64,000 bases of DNA from Burkholderiaceae bacterium (GCA_017992055.1 JAGOPK010000020.1:1-64000), one strand, 5' to 3'. Numbered from the stretch's first letter, positions 49,471 through 61,195 are shown. The notes: a model not told the origin generated them from the letters alone. Translations and numbers: made by a program.

Positions 49471-51867
49471 TTGCCGACGCTGCACCCGCCCCGTGGCCTG
49501 ATCGAGACGCTGCTGGCGCCGCTGCTGCGCTGGACCCTGAGGCTGGCGCTGAAGCCGGTGTTCTCGCCGCGCTGGTCGATCGGCTTCCAGCGCCGCTGGC
49601 TGCGGGGCCTGTCGCGCATCGCCATCGTGCCGCGCTCGGTGCAGGTCGAGCCCGCCACGGTGGGCGGCGTGACCGGCGAATGGCTGCGTGGCCGCGGCCG
49701 GCCCCAGGTCAAGCCCGGCGCCGTGCTCTACCTGCACGGCGGCGCCTACTGCGTGGGCGGGCCGGGCACGCACCGCGCGCTGGCGGCGCGGCTGGCGCTG
49801 GCCGGCGGTCTGCCGGTGTTCGTGGCCGACTACCGGCTGGCCCCGGAGCATCCATGTCCGGCGGCGCTGGACGATGCGCTGGCCGTGCTGCAGGCGCTGC
49901 GCCAGCAGGGCCTGGGGCCGGTGTTGCTGGCCGGTGATTCGGCCGGTGGCGGCCTGGCCCTGGCCACGGCGCTGGCGCTGCGCGATGCCGGCCTGCCGCA
50001 GCCGGCGGCCCTGGTGCTGCTGTCGCCCTGGGTGGACATGGCCGACGGCGCGCTGCCGGCCCAGGCGCCGCCCGGCGAGGCCATGCTCAGCCAGGCCTGG
50101 GCCCAGGCCTGCGGCGCCTTCTACCGCGGTCCGGGCGTGGCCGCCGACGACCCGCGTGTCTCGCCGCTGCGCGCCGATCTACGCGGCCTGCCGCCGGTGC
50201 TGATCCAGGCCGGCACCGACGAGCTGCTGCACGGCCAGGCGCTGGCGCTGGAGCAGGCGCTGCAGGCCGCCGGCGTGGCGGTGCAGTGCCAGATCACGCC
50301 CGGGCGCTGGCATGTGTTCCAGCTGCATGCCCATGCCCTGCCCAGCGCGGATGCGGCGATTGCCCGCATCGCCCGCTTCGTGCAGGGCCCGCTGGCGGCG
50401 GCCTCGGCGCCGGCCAAGCTGAGCTGCGAGGTGGCCATCCTGGGCGCCGGCATGTCGGGCCTGTGCATGGCCTACCAGCTGCAGCGCGCCGGCGAGCAGG
50501 ACTTCGTGGTGCTGGAGCGCCAGCCCGGCCTGGGCGGCACCTGGTGGGACAACACCTATCCCGGCGCCCATGTGGACGTGCCGGCGCCGGTGTACTCGCT
50601 GTCCTTCGCGCCCAATCCCGACTGGAGCCGGCGCTTTGCCGCGGCACCCGAGATCCAGCGCTACATGCAGGCGGTGGCCGAGCGCCACGACCTGCTGGCC
50701 CGGCTGCGCCTGGACACCCAGGTCTGCAGCGCCGACTTCGATGCCGAACGCGGCCGCTGGACGCTGCGCACCACGCGCGGCGATGTCATCGATGCGCGCT
50801 TCTTCGTCTGCAGCACCGGGCCGCTGAACCAGCCGCGCTGGCCCGACATTCCGGGGCTGCAGGACTTCCAGGGCAAGCTGATGCATTCGGCGCGCTGGGA
50901 CCATGGCCATGCCCTGGCCGGCCAGCGCGTGGCGGTGATCGGCACCGGCTCCACCGCCTCGCAGCTGGTGGCGCCGCTGGCCGCCCAGGTGGGGCCACAG
51001 GGGCGACTGCAGGTGTTCCAGCGCACCGCCAACTGGGTGCTGCCGCGGCTGGACCGGCGCTATGGCCGGCTGGACCACTGGCTGGCCAAGTTCCCGCCCT
51101 ATGCGCGCCTGGTGCGCTGGCTGTGGGTGGGCGTGCTGGAATGGGGCCGGCGCGGCTTCGACGAGGGCACGGCCGCGCGGCGGCGCATGCTGACGCTGGC
51201 CGCCTGGCACCGCCAGCGTCAGCTGCCCGATGCCGGGCTGCGCCAGCGCATGACGCCCACCTATCCGCTGGGCTGCAAGCGCATCATCTATTCCAACGAC
51301 TTCTACCCCAGCTTCTCGCTGCCCCAGGTGGAGCTGGTCACCGAGCCCATCCAGCGCATCACCGCCAGCGGCCTGCTCACCGCCGACGGCCGCGAGCATG
51401 GGCTGGACTGCATCGTCTGCGCCACCGGCTTCGAGACCGTGCAGCTGCTGTCCTCGGTCACGGTGCGTGGCCTGGGCGGGCGCACGCTGCGCGAGGCCTG
51501 GGCGCAAGGCCCCGAGGCCTATCACGGCATCAGCGTGGCCGGCTTTCCCAACCTGTTCCTGATGCTGGGGCCGAACACCGCCACCGGCCACACCAGCACC
51601 CTGCTGTACATCGAGCCCGAGGTGCAGCATGCGCTGGCCGCGATGCGTGCCGTGCGCCGTGGCGGCCATCGCTGGGCCGAGGTGCGGGTCGAGGTGTTCG
51701 AGGCCCACAACCGCGCGCTGCAGCAGCGCCTGGGCGGATCGGTGTGGAGCCAGTGCCGCAGCTGGTATCGCAACGACGCCGGCCGCGTCACCGCGCTGTT
51801 TCCGGGCTTCACCCGCGAGTACGTGCGCGCGGTGCGCTGGAACCCGGCCGACTACCGCTTCGGCTGA
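49471..51867 (+). CDS. Fusion of alpha/beta-hydrolase (esterase) and Baeyer-Villiger/flavin monooxygenase
   Basis: A 798-residue single polypeptide with two enzymes. Residues 1-310 are an HSL-family esterase: oxyanion motif LHGGAY, nucleophile Ser157 in GDSAGG, acid Asp in GTDELLHG, His in RWHVFQLH. Residues 320-798 are a class B flavoprotein monooxygenase: FAD motif GAGMSGL, the Baeyer-Villiger fingerprint FQGKLMHSARWD at 466-477, NADPH motif GTGSTASQ, and the ATGFE region. A BVMO turns a ketone into an ester that an esterase could hydrolyse, so the domains could act in series. The TTG start at 49471 has GGAG upstream; an ATG at 49315 would invade ribA. No signal peptide. The stop overlaps the convergent VanZ gene by 16 bp. 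Confidence 0.88.
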   Translation: MPTLHPPRGLIETLLAPLLRWTLRLALKPVFSPRWSIGFQRRWLRGLSRIAIVPRSVQVEPATVGGVTGEWLRGRGRPQVKPGAVLYLHGGAYCVGGPGTHRALAARLALAGGLPVFVADYRLAPEHPCPAALDDALAVLQALRQQGLGPVLLAGDSAGGGLALATALALRDAGLPQPAALVLLSPWVDMADGALPAQAPPGEAMLSQAWAQACGAFYRGPGVAADDPRVSPLRADLRGLPPVLIQAGTDELLHGQALALEQALQAAGVAVQCQITPGRWHVFQLHAHALPSADAAIARIARFVQGPLAAASAPAKLSCEVAILGAGMSGLCMAYQLQRAGEQDFVVLERQPGLGGTWWDNTYPGAHVDVPAPVYSLSFAPNPDWSRRFAAAPEIQRYMQAVAERHDLLARLRLDTQVCSADFDAERGRWTLRTTRGDVIDARFFVCSTGPLNQPRWPDIPGLQDFQGKLMHSARWDHGHALAGQRVAVIGTGSTASQLVAPLAAQVGPQGRLQVFQRTANWVLPRLDRRYGRLDHWLAKFPPYARLVRWLWVGVLEWGRRGFDEGTAARRRMLTLAAWHRQRQLPDAGLRQRMTPTYPLGCKRIIYSNDFYPSFSLPQVELVTEPIQRITASGLLTADGREHGLDCIVCATGFETVQLLSSVTVRGLGGRTLREAWAQGPEAYHGISVAGFPNLFLMLGPNTATGHTSTLLYIEPEVQHALAAMRAVRRGGHRWAEVRVEVFEAHNRALQQRLGGSVWSQCRSWYRNDAGRVTALFPGFTREYVRAVRWNPADYRFG

Positions 51868-52223
51868 AGCCGCGCCAGCAGGCTGCCGGCCAGCGTGGCC
51901 AGGCCCATGCCCAGCGCGATGCCCAGGGCATCGGCGAGCACATCCACCGGATCGGCCGAGCGGTTGGGCACCTGCGACTGCAGCAGCTCGATCAGCACGC
52001 CATAGGCCAGCAGCGCGGCCATGCTGCGCCAGCGTGCGCCGGCATGGGCCTGGCAGGCGCAGAAGGCCAGTGCGATGAAGGCGCTGGCATGGTTGAGCTT
52101 GTCCCAGCCCAGGTCGGCCGAGGCCGGAGGCCGCGGCGACACCGCCAGCCAGGTGACCCCGGCCACCAGCGTCCACAACAGCAGACGCCACAGCAGGGCG
52201 GTGTGCAGGCGCGGCGCGGACAT
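51852..52223 (-). CDS. VanZ-family membrane protein
   Basis: A 123-residue protein with about four membrane helices and the VanZ motifs DKLNHASAFIALAF, IELLQSQVPNRSADPVDVLADALGI. Homologues occur widely in proteobacteria with no established role, although VanZ itself gives low-level teicoplanin resistance. The ATG at 52223 fits the first helix. Upstream codons run into the tRNA-Thr gene. Confidence 0.85.
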   Translation of the reverse strand: MSAPRLHTALLWRLLLWTLVAGVTWLAVSPRPPASADLGWDKLNHASAFIALAFCACQAHAGARWRSMAALLAYGVLIELLQSQVPNRSADPVDVLADALGIALGMGLATLAGSLLARLQPKR

Positions 52224-52249
52224 GTCGGGCAGGATCGGTGCTGAAAGCA

Positions 52250-52279
52250 AAAAGGGCTCTGCGATCGCAGAGCCCTTTT
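52250..52279. terminator. 30-bp perfect palindrome, terminator of tRNA-Thr
   Basis: The two 15-base halves (AAAAGGGCTCTGCGA and its complement) have flanking A and T runs, so it can end transcription from both strands. It lies 10 bp past the tRNA-Thr 3' end and 27 bp before the VanZ start. Confidence 0.8.
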
Positions 52280-52289
52280 GACGTTGGTT

Positions 52290-52365
52290 TGGTGCCGGTG
52301 ACCGGAATCGAACTGGTGACCTTCGCATTACGAATGCGCTGCTCTACCAACTGAGCTACACCGGC
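52290..52365 (-). tRNA. tRNA-Thr (anticodon CGT)
   Basis: Read on the minus strand: acceptor GCCGGTG/CACCGGC, D-arm TAGCTCAGTTGGTAGAGC, anticodon stem-loop with CGT between CGCATT and AATGCG, T-arm GGTTCGATTCC-type (AGTTCGATTC), discriminator A and encoded CCA. Total 76 nt. Confidence 0.95.
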
Positions 52366-52551
52366 GAAGCCTCGCAGTCTAGCAGAACTTCATTGCCTTG
52401 CCGCGGCTGCGGCGCCGGGAATGTGCAATCTCACCGCGCCCGGCGGCCCCACCCCCTGTGGCACACTCGCGCGCTTTCGCGTCGACTGCGCCGACGCCCT
52501 GCGCCGCTTGGCTGCCCGCCTGCCCCGGCGACGGGATCGGCCCTCCCCATC

Positions 52552-54897
<2,346 letters not shown>

Positions 54898-54899
54898 GC

Positions 54900-57149
54900 A
54901 TGGCCCGCGGCCGCGCCTGCCTGCTGCTGGGCTGTTGGCTGGCCGTGGTGGGTGGTGGAGCCACCGCCTGGGCCCAGGTGGCGGCGCCTGCGCCGGCGGC
55001 CTCGGCCGCCGTTGCCCCTGCCAAGCCGGCCGCGGCGGCCAGCGCCGGCGGCCAGCAGGTGGTGATCGAAGGCCGCAACGACGATGCCGCCTCGCGGCGC
55101 CGCCAGGCCACGGTGGCCAGCACCATCGTCGGCCGCGACGAACTGGAGGCCCATGGCGACACCTCGGTGCTGGACGTGCTGCAGCGTGTGCCCGGCATCA
55201 GCCTGGACGGCGATGTGCCCAGGCTGCGCGGCCTGGGCGCCGGCTACACGCAGATCCTGCTCAATGGCGAGCCGGCGCCGCCCGGCTTCTCGCTGGATTC
55301 GCTGGCGCCCAGCGAGATCGAGCGCATCGAGATCGTCAAGGGCCCGACGGCCGAGTTCGGCGGCGCCGCCGGCACCATCAACGTCATCCTGCGCCAGCCG
55401 CCCAAGCTGCAGCAGCGTGAATGGCGGGCGGCGCTGGGCTACCGCGCCATCCAGCCCCAGGGCTCGACCGGCTTTCACTGGGGTGACCGCTTTGGCGCCG
55501 TGGGCCTGTTTGTGCCGATCAGCGTCTACAGCTGGGCCAATGGCGCCCAGCTGTGGCAGGAGCGGCTGTCGCGCAGGTCCGACGGCGTGCTGTCGCGCCA
55601 GCAGGTGCAGGGCCGCGACCAGTGGCTGGGCCATGGGCTGAACCTCGGCCCGCGGCTGGACTGGAAGATCTCGGACACCGAGTCCCTGCAATGGCAGGCC
55701 TTTGTGCAGCGCAACTGGCACAGCAACCAGGGCTGGCGCGACACCGTGGCGCTGGAAGGCCCCGAGCCTTCGCTGGTGCATGACGAGTCGCGCAGCCGCG
55801 GCGGCTGGCGCCTGGCGCGCAGCCAGGCCCAGTGGCAGCGCAAGCGGGCCGACGGCGAGCGCCTTGAACTCAAGGCCAGCCTGCAGGGCAGCCGCTGGAC
55901 CAGCACCGGGCGGTCCCAGGGGCTGACCCCGTCGGGCGATGACGGCGCCCTGCGCGAGTCCGATGCCAACCACAGCGAGCGCAGCCATGCGCTGGGCGCA
56001 CGCTGGCGCCGTCCCTGGGCCGACAGCCACACGCTGAGCCTGGGTGCCGACTTCGACTGGCGCCGGCGCGAGGAGCTGAACCGCCGCTTCGATGACGGCG
56101 TCGAGCAGATCACCCGCTCGGTGGGCCTGCCGTTCGAGATCGATGTGCGCAAGCAGGTGCTGTTTGCACAGGACGAATGGGCGCTGGGCGACGATGTCTC
56201 GCTGAACACCGGCCTGCGTGCCGAGTCGGTCGACACCCGGCTGGCCGCCAACGGCCCGGCCGTGCACAACCGCTACCGCCTGCTGTCGCCCACGCTGCAA
56301 TGGCGCATGGCGCTGGACCCGAAGTCGCGCGATGTGCTGCGCGCCGGCCTGGCGCGCAGCGTGCGTGCGCCCGACCTGGGCCTGCTGCTGCCGCGCTACA
56401 GCCTGAACGGCGCCTACGACAAGGACACGGCCAATACGCCGATCGCCGCCGATTCGGCCGGCAATCCGCTGCTGCGGCCCGAGCGCATCTGGGCGCTGGA
56501 CCTGGGCTTTGAGCACTATCTGCCTGGCGATGGCGTGCTCAGCGTCGGCGCCTTCCACCGCCGGGTGCAGAACCTGATCCGCCGCCGCATCGCGCTGGAG
56601 AGCGTGGCCGAGGCCAGCCAGCCGCGCTGGGTGTCGCGGCCGGTCAACCTGGGCCAGGCGCGCAGCAGCGGCCTGGAGCTGGAGATCAAGGGCCCGGCCC
56701 AGGCCTGGCTGGGCCGCTGGTGGACGGCGGCGCCCAAGACCCTGCAGCTGCGTGCCGCGCTGTCGCTGTACCGCTCCAGCGTCGAGCAGATCGACGACCC
56801 CGACGCGCGGCTGGAAGGCCAGCCGCCCTGGCAGGCCACGCTGGGCCTGGACTGGCGCGAGCTGTGGCCGGCCTGGACCCTGGGCGCCACGCTGGCCCAT
56901 ACGCCGGCCTACAGCACGGCCCAGACCGACCGCCAGCATGTCTGGCGCGGCAGCGCGCAGCGCCTCGATGCCTATCTGCTGTGGCGCCTGGACCGCAGCA
57001 CCAGCCTGCGCCTGGCGGTCAACAATCTGCTGGAGCCCGACAGCCTGGGCCGCAACAGCGTCACCGACCTCGACGGTTTCACCGCCGGCGCGACCACGCG
57101 CCGCAACACCGTGGCGCAGTTCAACGCCCATTTCCAATGGCGCTTCTGA
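54900..57149 (+). CDS. TonB-dependent outer-membrane receptor (third in window)
   Basis: A 749-residue receptor. Signal peptide (about 1-26), Ala/Pro-rich linker, TonB-box-like QQVVIEGRNDD, plug domain with LQRVPGISLDGD, YTQILLNGEPAPPG and IEIVKGPTAEFGGAAGTINV motifs, and a barrel ending in FNAHFQWRF. It belongs to a different branch from the two receptors near the left end. The start is 2 bp after the tex stop, and the gene overlaps the patatin gene by 13 bp, so all three share a transcript. Substrate unknown. Confidence 0.92.
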   Translation: MARGRACLLLGCWLAVVGGGATAWAQVAAPAPAASAAVAPAKPAAAASAGGQQVVIEGRNDDAASRRRQATVASTIVGRDELEAHGDTSVLDVLQRVPGISLDGDVPRLRGLGAGYTQILLNGEPAPPGFSLDSLAPSEIERIEIVKGPTAEFGGAAGTINVILRQPPKLQQREWRAALGYRAIQPQGSTGFHWGDRFGAVGLFVPISVYSWANGAQLWQERLSRRSDGVLSRQQVQGRDQWLGHGLNLGPRLDWKISDTESLQWQAFVQRNWHSNQGWRDTVALEGPEPSLVHDESRSRGGWRLARSQAQWQRKRADGERLELKASLQGSRWTSTGRSQGLTPSGDDGALRESDANHSERSHALGARWRRPWADSHTLSLGADFDWRRREELNRRFDDGVEQITRSVGLPFEIDVRKQVLFAQDEWALGDDVSLNTGLRAESVDTRLAANGPAVHNRYRLLSPTLQWRMALDPKSRDVLRAGLARSVRAPDLGLLLPRYSLNGAYDKDTANTPIAADSAGNPLLRPERIWALDLGFEHYLPGDGVLSVGAFHRRVQNLIRRRIALESVAEASQPRWVSRPVNLGQARSSGLELEIKGPAQAWLGRWWTAAPKTLQLRAALSLYRSSVEQIDDPDARLEGQPPWQATLGLDWRELWPAWTLGATLAHTPAYSTAQTDRQHVWRGSAQRLDAYLLWRLDRSTSLRLAVNNLLEPDSLGRNSVTDLDGFTAGATTRRNTVAQFNAHFQWRF

Positions 57150-58231
57150 TCTCATCCGGCCGGCCACCGGCCCTGGCCATCCATGCCGGCCCGCGGGCGC
57201 GCCAGCAACTGCGTGAGCAGGGCCTGCGCCCGGCCGATGTGTGCCTGGTGCCGGCCGCCGCCGGCGGGCCCAAGGGCCTGATCCTCAATCCGCTGGACCG
57301 CTTCCTGTTCGGCCACTGGCTGGCCGGCAGCGCGCACACCGTGCACCTGCTGGGCGCGTCCATCGGCGCCTGGCGCATGGCCGCCGCCGCCCAGCCCGAT
57401 GCCGATGCGGCCCTGGCCGAACTGGCCGAGGACTACATCACCCAGAGCTACGAGCATGCGCCGGGCAAGCCACCGACCGCCGCCGAGGTCAGCCGCGCCT
57501 TCGGCGCCAAGCTGGCCCAGCGCTTTCCGTCCAGCCAGCCGGGGCCGCTGGCCCATGCCAGCCGGCGCCTGCATGTGTTCACCAGCCGCGGCAAGGGCCT
57601 GCTGCATCGTGAGGGCCGCTGGCGTACGCCCTCGGGCTATCTGGGCGCCTTTGCCGCCAACCTGGCCAGCCGGCGCGCCATGGGCCGCTGGCTGGAGCGG
57701 GTGGTGTTCTCCGATCCACGTGAGCCGCTGCCGATCCCGCTGCACGACTATCCGGCGCGCCAGGTGGTGCTGGACCGAGGCAATCTGCAGCCGGCCCTGC
57801 TGGCCAGCTGCTCGATCCCGTTCTGGCTGCAGGCGGTGCATGACATCCCGGGCGGTCCCGCCGGCGCCTACTGGGACGGCGGCATCACCGACTACCACCT
57901 GCACCTCGACTATGCGGCGATGGAGCAGGGCCTGGTGCTGTACCCGCACTTCCAGCGCCAGCTGGTGCCGGGCTGGCTGGACAAGGCGCTGAAGCACCGC
58001 CATCGGCCCAGCGCACGCCTGGACAACGTGGTGGTGCTGGCGCCCAACCCGGCCTGGGTGGCCACGCTGCCTGGCGGCAAGCTGCCGGACCGGGGCGACT
58101 TCAAGGCCTTTCTGCACGACGAGGACCAGCGCATGCGCCGCTGGCGCCAGGCCGTGGCCGCCGCCGGCCAGCTGGCCGACGAGGCCGCCGAGCGGCTGGC
58201 GCAGCCCAGTGTCGAGGCCCTGCCGCTGTGA
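57137..58231 (+). CDS. Patatin-like phospholipase family protein
   Basis: A 364-residue protein with the patatin serine-aspartate dyad: Ser75 in GASIGAW and Asp247 in WDGGITD. AAAGGPKGLI (41-50) could form the oxyanion loop. No signal peptide is present, so it is probably cytoplasmic. The ATG at 57137 overlaps the receptor stop by 13 bp. The frame stays open far upstream inside the receptor gene, which is an antisense-free overlap without features. Substrate could be a phospholipid or a glycolipid; it cannot be told from sequence. Confidence 0.82.
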   Translation: MALLISSGRPPALAIHAGPRARQQLREQGLRPADVCLVPAAAGGPKGLILNPLDRFLFGHWLAGSAHTVHLLGASIGAWRMAAAAQPDADAALAELAEDYITQSYEHAPGKPPTAAEVSRAFGAKLAQRFPSSQPGPLAHASRRLHVFTSRGKGLLHREGRWRTPSGYLGAFAANLASRRAMGRWLERVVFSDPREPLPIPLHDYPARQVVLDRGNLQPALLASCSIPFWLQAVHDIPGGPAGAYWDGGITDYHLHLDYAAMEQGLVLYPHFQRQLVPGWLDKALKHRHRPSARLDNVVVLAPNPAWVATLPGGKLPDRGDFKAFLHDEDQRMRRWRQAVAAAGQLADEAAERLAQPSVEALPL

Positions 58232-58293
58232 CGGCGTGACAAAGCGCGCCGGTGCGTCGTTGTTCGGCCGATCGCGTTGCCGGGCCGGCTGGC

Positions 58294-58299
58294 TACAAT
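58294..58299 (+). promoter_or_regulatory. Candidate -10 element of the thrS operon
   Basis: TACAAT in GGCTGGCTACAATCA lies 44 bp before the leader-peptide start. A -35 hexamer is not clear. Confidence 0.4.
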
Positions 58300-58342
58300 C
58301 ACCATTCCTTCTAATCCACAAGAGCGAGAAAGGCATCTGGTT

Positions 58343-58384
58343 GTGACACCGCGAACTTCGCTGTTCGTTTTCACCGGCTGTTAG
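58343..58384 (+). CDS. Candidate thrS leader peptide (13 codons, 3 Thr)
   Basis: GTG at 58343 preceded by GAAAGG (spacing 9) opens a 13-codon frame reading [13 protein letters not shown], stopping at TAG 58382-58384. Thr codons are at positions 2, 5 and 11 (ACA, ACT, ACC). The frame lies directly in the attenuator structure before the threonyl-tRNA synthetase gene, which is the reason to call it. No conservation data are available here. Confidence 0.5.
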   Translation: MTPRTSLFVFTGC

Positions 58385-58430
58385 CCGGCCGCGCTGTCAC
58401 GTCGGTCTTTTTCCCTTCCCTCGGACAAGC

Positions 58431-58458
58431 AAAGCGCGGCTCACCCCCGCGCTTTTTT
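58431..58458 (+). terminator. Intrinsic terminator inside the thrS leader
   Basis: AAAGCGCGG (58431-58439) pairs with CCGCGCTTT (58447-58455) across a 7-base loop, followed by a T-run to 58458. It lies 33 bp before the thrS ATG, so it can only make sense as regulated termination or as the terminator of the upstream operon. Confidence 0.75.
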
Positions 58459-58491
58459 GTTGCCCGTCTGCAGTTTCACTCCGGAGTCCCC

Positions 58492-60399
58492 ATGGTCACG
58501 ATCACGCTTCCCGATGGTTCGAAACGCGAATTCCCCGGCCCGGTCACCGTGGCCGAGGTGGCGGCGTCCATCGGCACCGGCCTGGCCAAGGCCGCGCTCG
58601 GCGGCAAGGTCGATGGCAAGCTGGTCGACACCAGTCACCGCATCCAGGCCGATGCGGCCCTGGCCATCGTCACCGACAAGGACGCCGACGGCCTGGAGAT
58701 GATCCGCCACAGCACGGCCCACCTGCTGGCCTATGCGGTGAAGGAACTGTTTCCCGAGGCCCAGGTGACCATCGGCCCGGTCATCGAGCACGGCTTTTAT
58801 TACGACTTCTCGTACAAGCGCCCGTTCACGCCCGACGACCTGGCCGCCATCGAGAAGAAGATGGCCGACCTGGCCAAGAAGGATGAGCCGGTGCAGCGCC
58901 GCGTGCTGCCGCGCGACGAGGCAGTGGCCCACTTCAAGGGCCTGGGCGAGCACTACAAGGCCGAGATCATCGGCAGCATCCCGGCCGGCGAGGACGTCAG
59001 CCTGTACCGCGAGGGTGCCTTCGAGGACCTGTGCCGCGGCCCCCATGTGCCCAGCACCGGCCGGCTCAAGCACTTCAAGCTGATGAAGGTGGCCGGCGCC
59101 TACTGGCGTGGTGACCATCGCAACGAGATGCTGCAGCGCATCTACGGCACGGCCTGGGCCAGCAAGGACGACCTGCAGAAGTACCTGACGATGCTGGAGG
59201 AGGCCGAGAAGCGCGACCACCGCCGCCTGGGCCGCGAACTCGACCTGTTCCACATCGACGAGCACAGCCCCGGCACGGTGTTCTGGCATCCCAAGGGCTG
59301 GATCGTCTGGCAGGGCGTCGAGCAGTACATGCGCCAGGTCTACCGCGACAACGGCTACCACGAGGTCAAGGGCCCGCAGATCCTCGACCAGGGCCTGTGG
59401 GAGAAGACCGGCCACTGGGACAAGTACCGCGAGAACATGTTCGTGACCGAGTCGGAAAAACGCGACTACGCGCTCAAGCCGATGAACTGCCCCGGCCACA
59501 TGTTGATCTTCAAGCAGGGCATCAAGAGCTACCGCGACCTGCCGCTGCGCTACGGCGAGTTTGGCCAGTGCCACCGCAACGAGCCCACCGGCGGCCTGCA
59601 CGGCATCATGCGCGTGCGCGCCTTCACGCAGGACGACGGCCACATCTTCTGCACCGAAGACCAGATCCAGGCCGAGGTCAAGGCCTTCACCTCGCTGCTG
59701 CAGCGCGTCTACAAGGACTTCGGCTTCAGCGACATCATCTACAAGCTGTCGACGCGGCCCGAGAAGCGCATCGGCAGCGAGGAGAGCTGGGACCGCGCCG
59801 AGGCCGCCCTGGCCGAGGGCCTGCGCGCCTCGGGCTGCGACTTCGAGTACCTGCCGGGCGAAGGCGCCTTCTACGGCCCGAAGATCGAGTACACGCTGAA
59901 GGACGCGCTGGGCCGGCCCTGGCAGTGCGGCACCATCCAGGTCGATCCCAACCTGCCCGAGCGCCTGGATGCCGACTATGTGGGTGAAGACGGCGCGCGC
60001 CACCGGCCCATCGTGCTGCACCGGGCCATCGTCGGCAGCCTGGAGCGTTTCATCGGCATCCTGATCGAGCAGCATGCCGGAGCGCTGCCGGCCTGGCTGT
60101 CGCCGGTGCAGGTGGTCGTGGCCAGCATCACCGACGCGCAGGCGGAGTATGTTGCAGACGTCGTGAAAACACTGCAAAAACAAGGAGTTAGGGCCCAGGC
60201 CGATTTGCGCAACGAGAAGATCACGTATAAAATCCGCGAGCATTCGTTGCAAAAGGTCCCGTACATCCTGGTCGCAGGCGACAAGGAGAAGGCAAGCGGG
60301 GCCGTTGCCGTGCGCGCCCGGGGCAATCAGGATCTCGGCGTGATGCCGGTCTCCGACTTCATCGCGAAGCTCGCTGACGACATCGCCGCCAAGGTCTGA
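58492..60399 (+). CDS. thrS: Threonyl-tRNA synthetase
   Basis: A 635-residue class II synthetase charging tRNA-Thr. An N-terminal TGS domain (1-60), the editing domain with [10 protein letters not shown] and [12 protein letters not shown], the catalytic core (motif 2 [12 protein letters not shown], zinc ligands in MNCPGHM and others) and the anticodon-binding domain ([14 protein letters not shown]) are all present. It heads the thrS-infC-rpmI-rplT-pheS-pheT operon and is preceded by a candidate attenuator. Confidence 0.97.
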   Translation: MVTITLPDGSKREFPGPVTVAEVAASIGTGLAKAALGGKVDGKLVDTSHRIQADAALAIVTDKDADGLEMIRHSTAHLLAYAVKELFPEAQVTIGPVIEHGFYYDFSYKRPFTPDDLAAIEKKMADLAKKDEPVQRRVLPRDEAVAHFKGLGEHYKAEIIGSIPAGEDVSLYREGAFEDLCRGPHVPSTGRLKHFKLMKVAGAYWRGDHRNEMLQRIYGTAWASKDDLQKYLTMLEEAEKRDHRRLGRELDLFHIDEHSPGTVFWHPKGWIVWQGVEQYMRQVYRDNGYHEVKGPQILDQGLWEKTGHWDKYRENMFVTESEKRDYALKPMNCPGHMLIFKQGIKSYRDLPLRYGEFGQCHRNEPTGGLHGIMRVRAFTQDDGHIFCTEDQIQAEVKAFTSLLQRVYKDFGFSDIIYKLSTRPEKRIGSEESWDRAEAALAEGLRASGCDFEYLPGEGAFYGPKIEYTLKDALGRPWQCGTIQVDPNLPERLDADYVGEDGARHRPIVLHRAIVGSLERFIGILIEQHAGALPAWLSPVQVVVASITDAQAEYVADVVKTLQKQGVRAQADLRNEKITYKIREHSLQKVPYILVAGDKEKASGAVAVRARGNQDLGVMPVSDFIAKLADDIAAKV

Positions 60400-60501
60400 T
60401 GGCTCGTCTGCAGCGCGCATTTTTGCGTTGTGCCGTTGTCTATTTGTGCCCGTTGCTTGCCTTGGGGCCTTGGTCTTCACTGACCTGAAGGGGTTTGCAC
60501 C

Positions 60502-61053
60502 ATCGCTACGTTTCTTGATCGCCGGATGCCCAATGTCGAGCGCAAGCATCGACTGAACCGCGAAATCATGGCACCCATGGTCCGCCTGAACGGCATCAAC
60601 AACGAGCCGCTGGGCGTCGTGCCGATCATGGAGGCCCTGCGCCTGGCCGGTGAGGCCGACGTGGACCTGGTCGAGATCGCGGCGACGGCCGATCCTCCGG
60701 TGTGCCGGCTGATGGACTACGGCAAGTTCAAGTACCTTGAACAGAAGAAGGCCGCCGAAGCCAAGTCCAAGCAGAAGGTCATCGAGGTCAAGGAAGTCAA
60801 GTTCCGCCCGGGCACCGACGACAACGACTACGACATCAAGCTGCGCAATCTGCGTCGCTTCATTGCCGAGGATGGCGACAAGGGCAAGGTCACGCTGCGC
60901 TTCCGCGGCCGCGAGATCACGCACCAGGAACTGGGCATGAAGATGCTCGAGCGCATCCGCGACGAGCTGTCCGACGTGGCCGTGGTCGAGCACATGCCCA
61001 AGCTGGAAGGCCGCCAGATGATCATGGTGCTGGCGCCCAAGAAGAAGCAGTAA
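60502..61053 (+). CDS. infC: Translation initiation factor IF-3, ATC start
   Basis: A 183-residue initiation factor that rejects incorrect start codons and prevents 70S reassociation. I chose ATC at 60502, preceded by GAAGGGG, reading [22 protein letters not shown]. The only alternative, ATG at 60526, has no good ribosome-binding site. E. coli infC starts with the equally rare ATT, and IF-3 represses its own rare-start mRNA, so the same autoregulation is expected here. The N-domain ([12 protein letters not shown]), helix linker and C-domain ([17 protein letters not shown]) are intact. Confidence 0.93.
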   Translation: MATFLDRRMPNVERKHRLNREIMAPMVRLNGINNEPLGVVPIMEALRLAGEADVDLVEIAATADPPVCRLMDYGKFKYLEQKKAAEAKSKQKVIEVKEVKFRPGTDDNDYDIKLRNLRRFIAEDGDKGKVTLRFRGREITHQELGMKMLERIRDELSDVAVVEHMPKLEGRQMIMVLAPKKKQ

Positions 61054-61195
61054 GGCCTTCGGCCGTTCGATTGAATTCAGTGTTTCCGCGGTTCGGTCTG
61101 GTCACCGGGCCGCTGGAAGAGAAGCCGCCGCAGGCTGTACAAGTGTCCCGGGTTCGCCCGGGCCGCCTGTCGGGGGCAGATAAAAGGAGCAGTCC

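Larger units (their letters stand above)
58343..58458 (+). promoter_or_regulatory. Candidate transcription attenuator of thrS
   Basis: Segment 1 (58343-58353) pairs with segment 2 (58390-58400) at 10 of 11 positions. CCGCGCT in segment 2 (58389-58395) is also exactly complementary to AGCGCGG (58433-58439), the 5' arm of the terminator. So pairing 1-2 favours termination and pairing 2-3 prevents it. A ribosome waiting at early Thr codons would block segment 1 and free segment 2, allowing read-through. A ribosome reaching the stop would cover segment 2. Confidence 0.55.

Noticed and set aside
58300-58491. T-box riboswitch before thrS
   Set aside because: No T-box core motif. T-boxes are essentially a Gram-positive device. 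A leader-peptide attenuator fits the sequence better.
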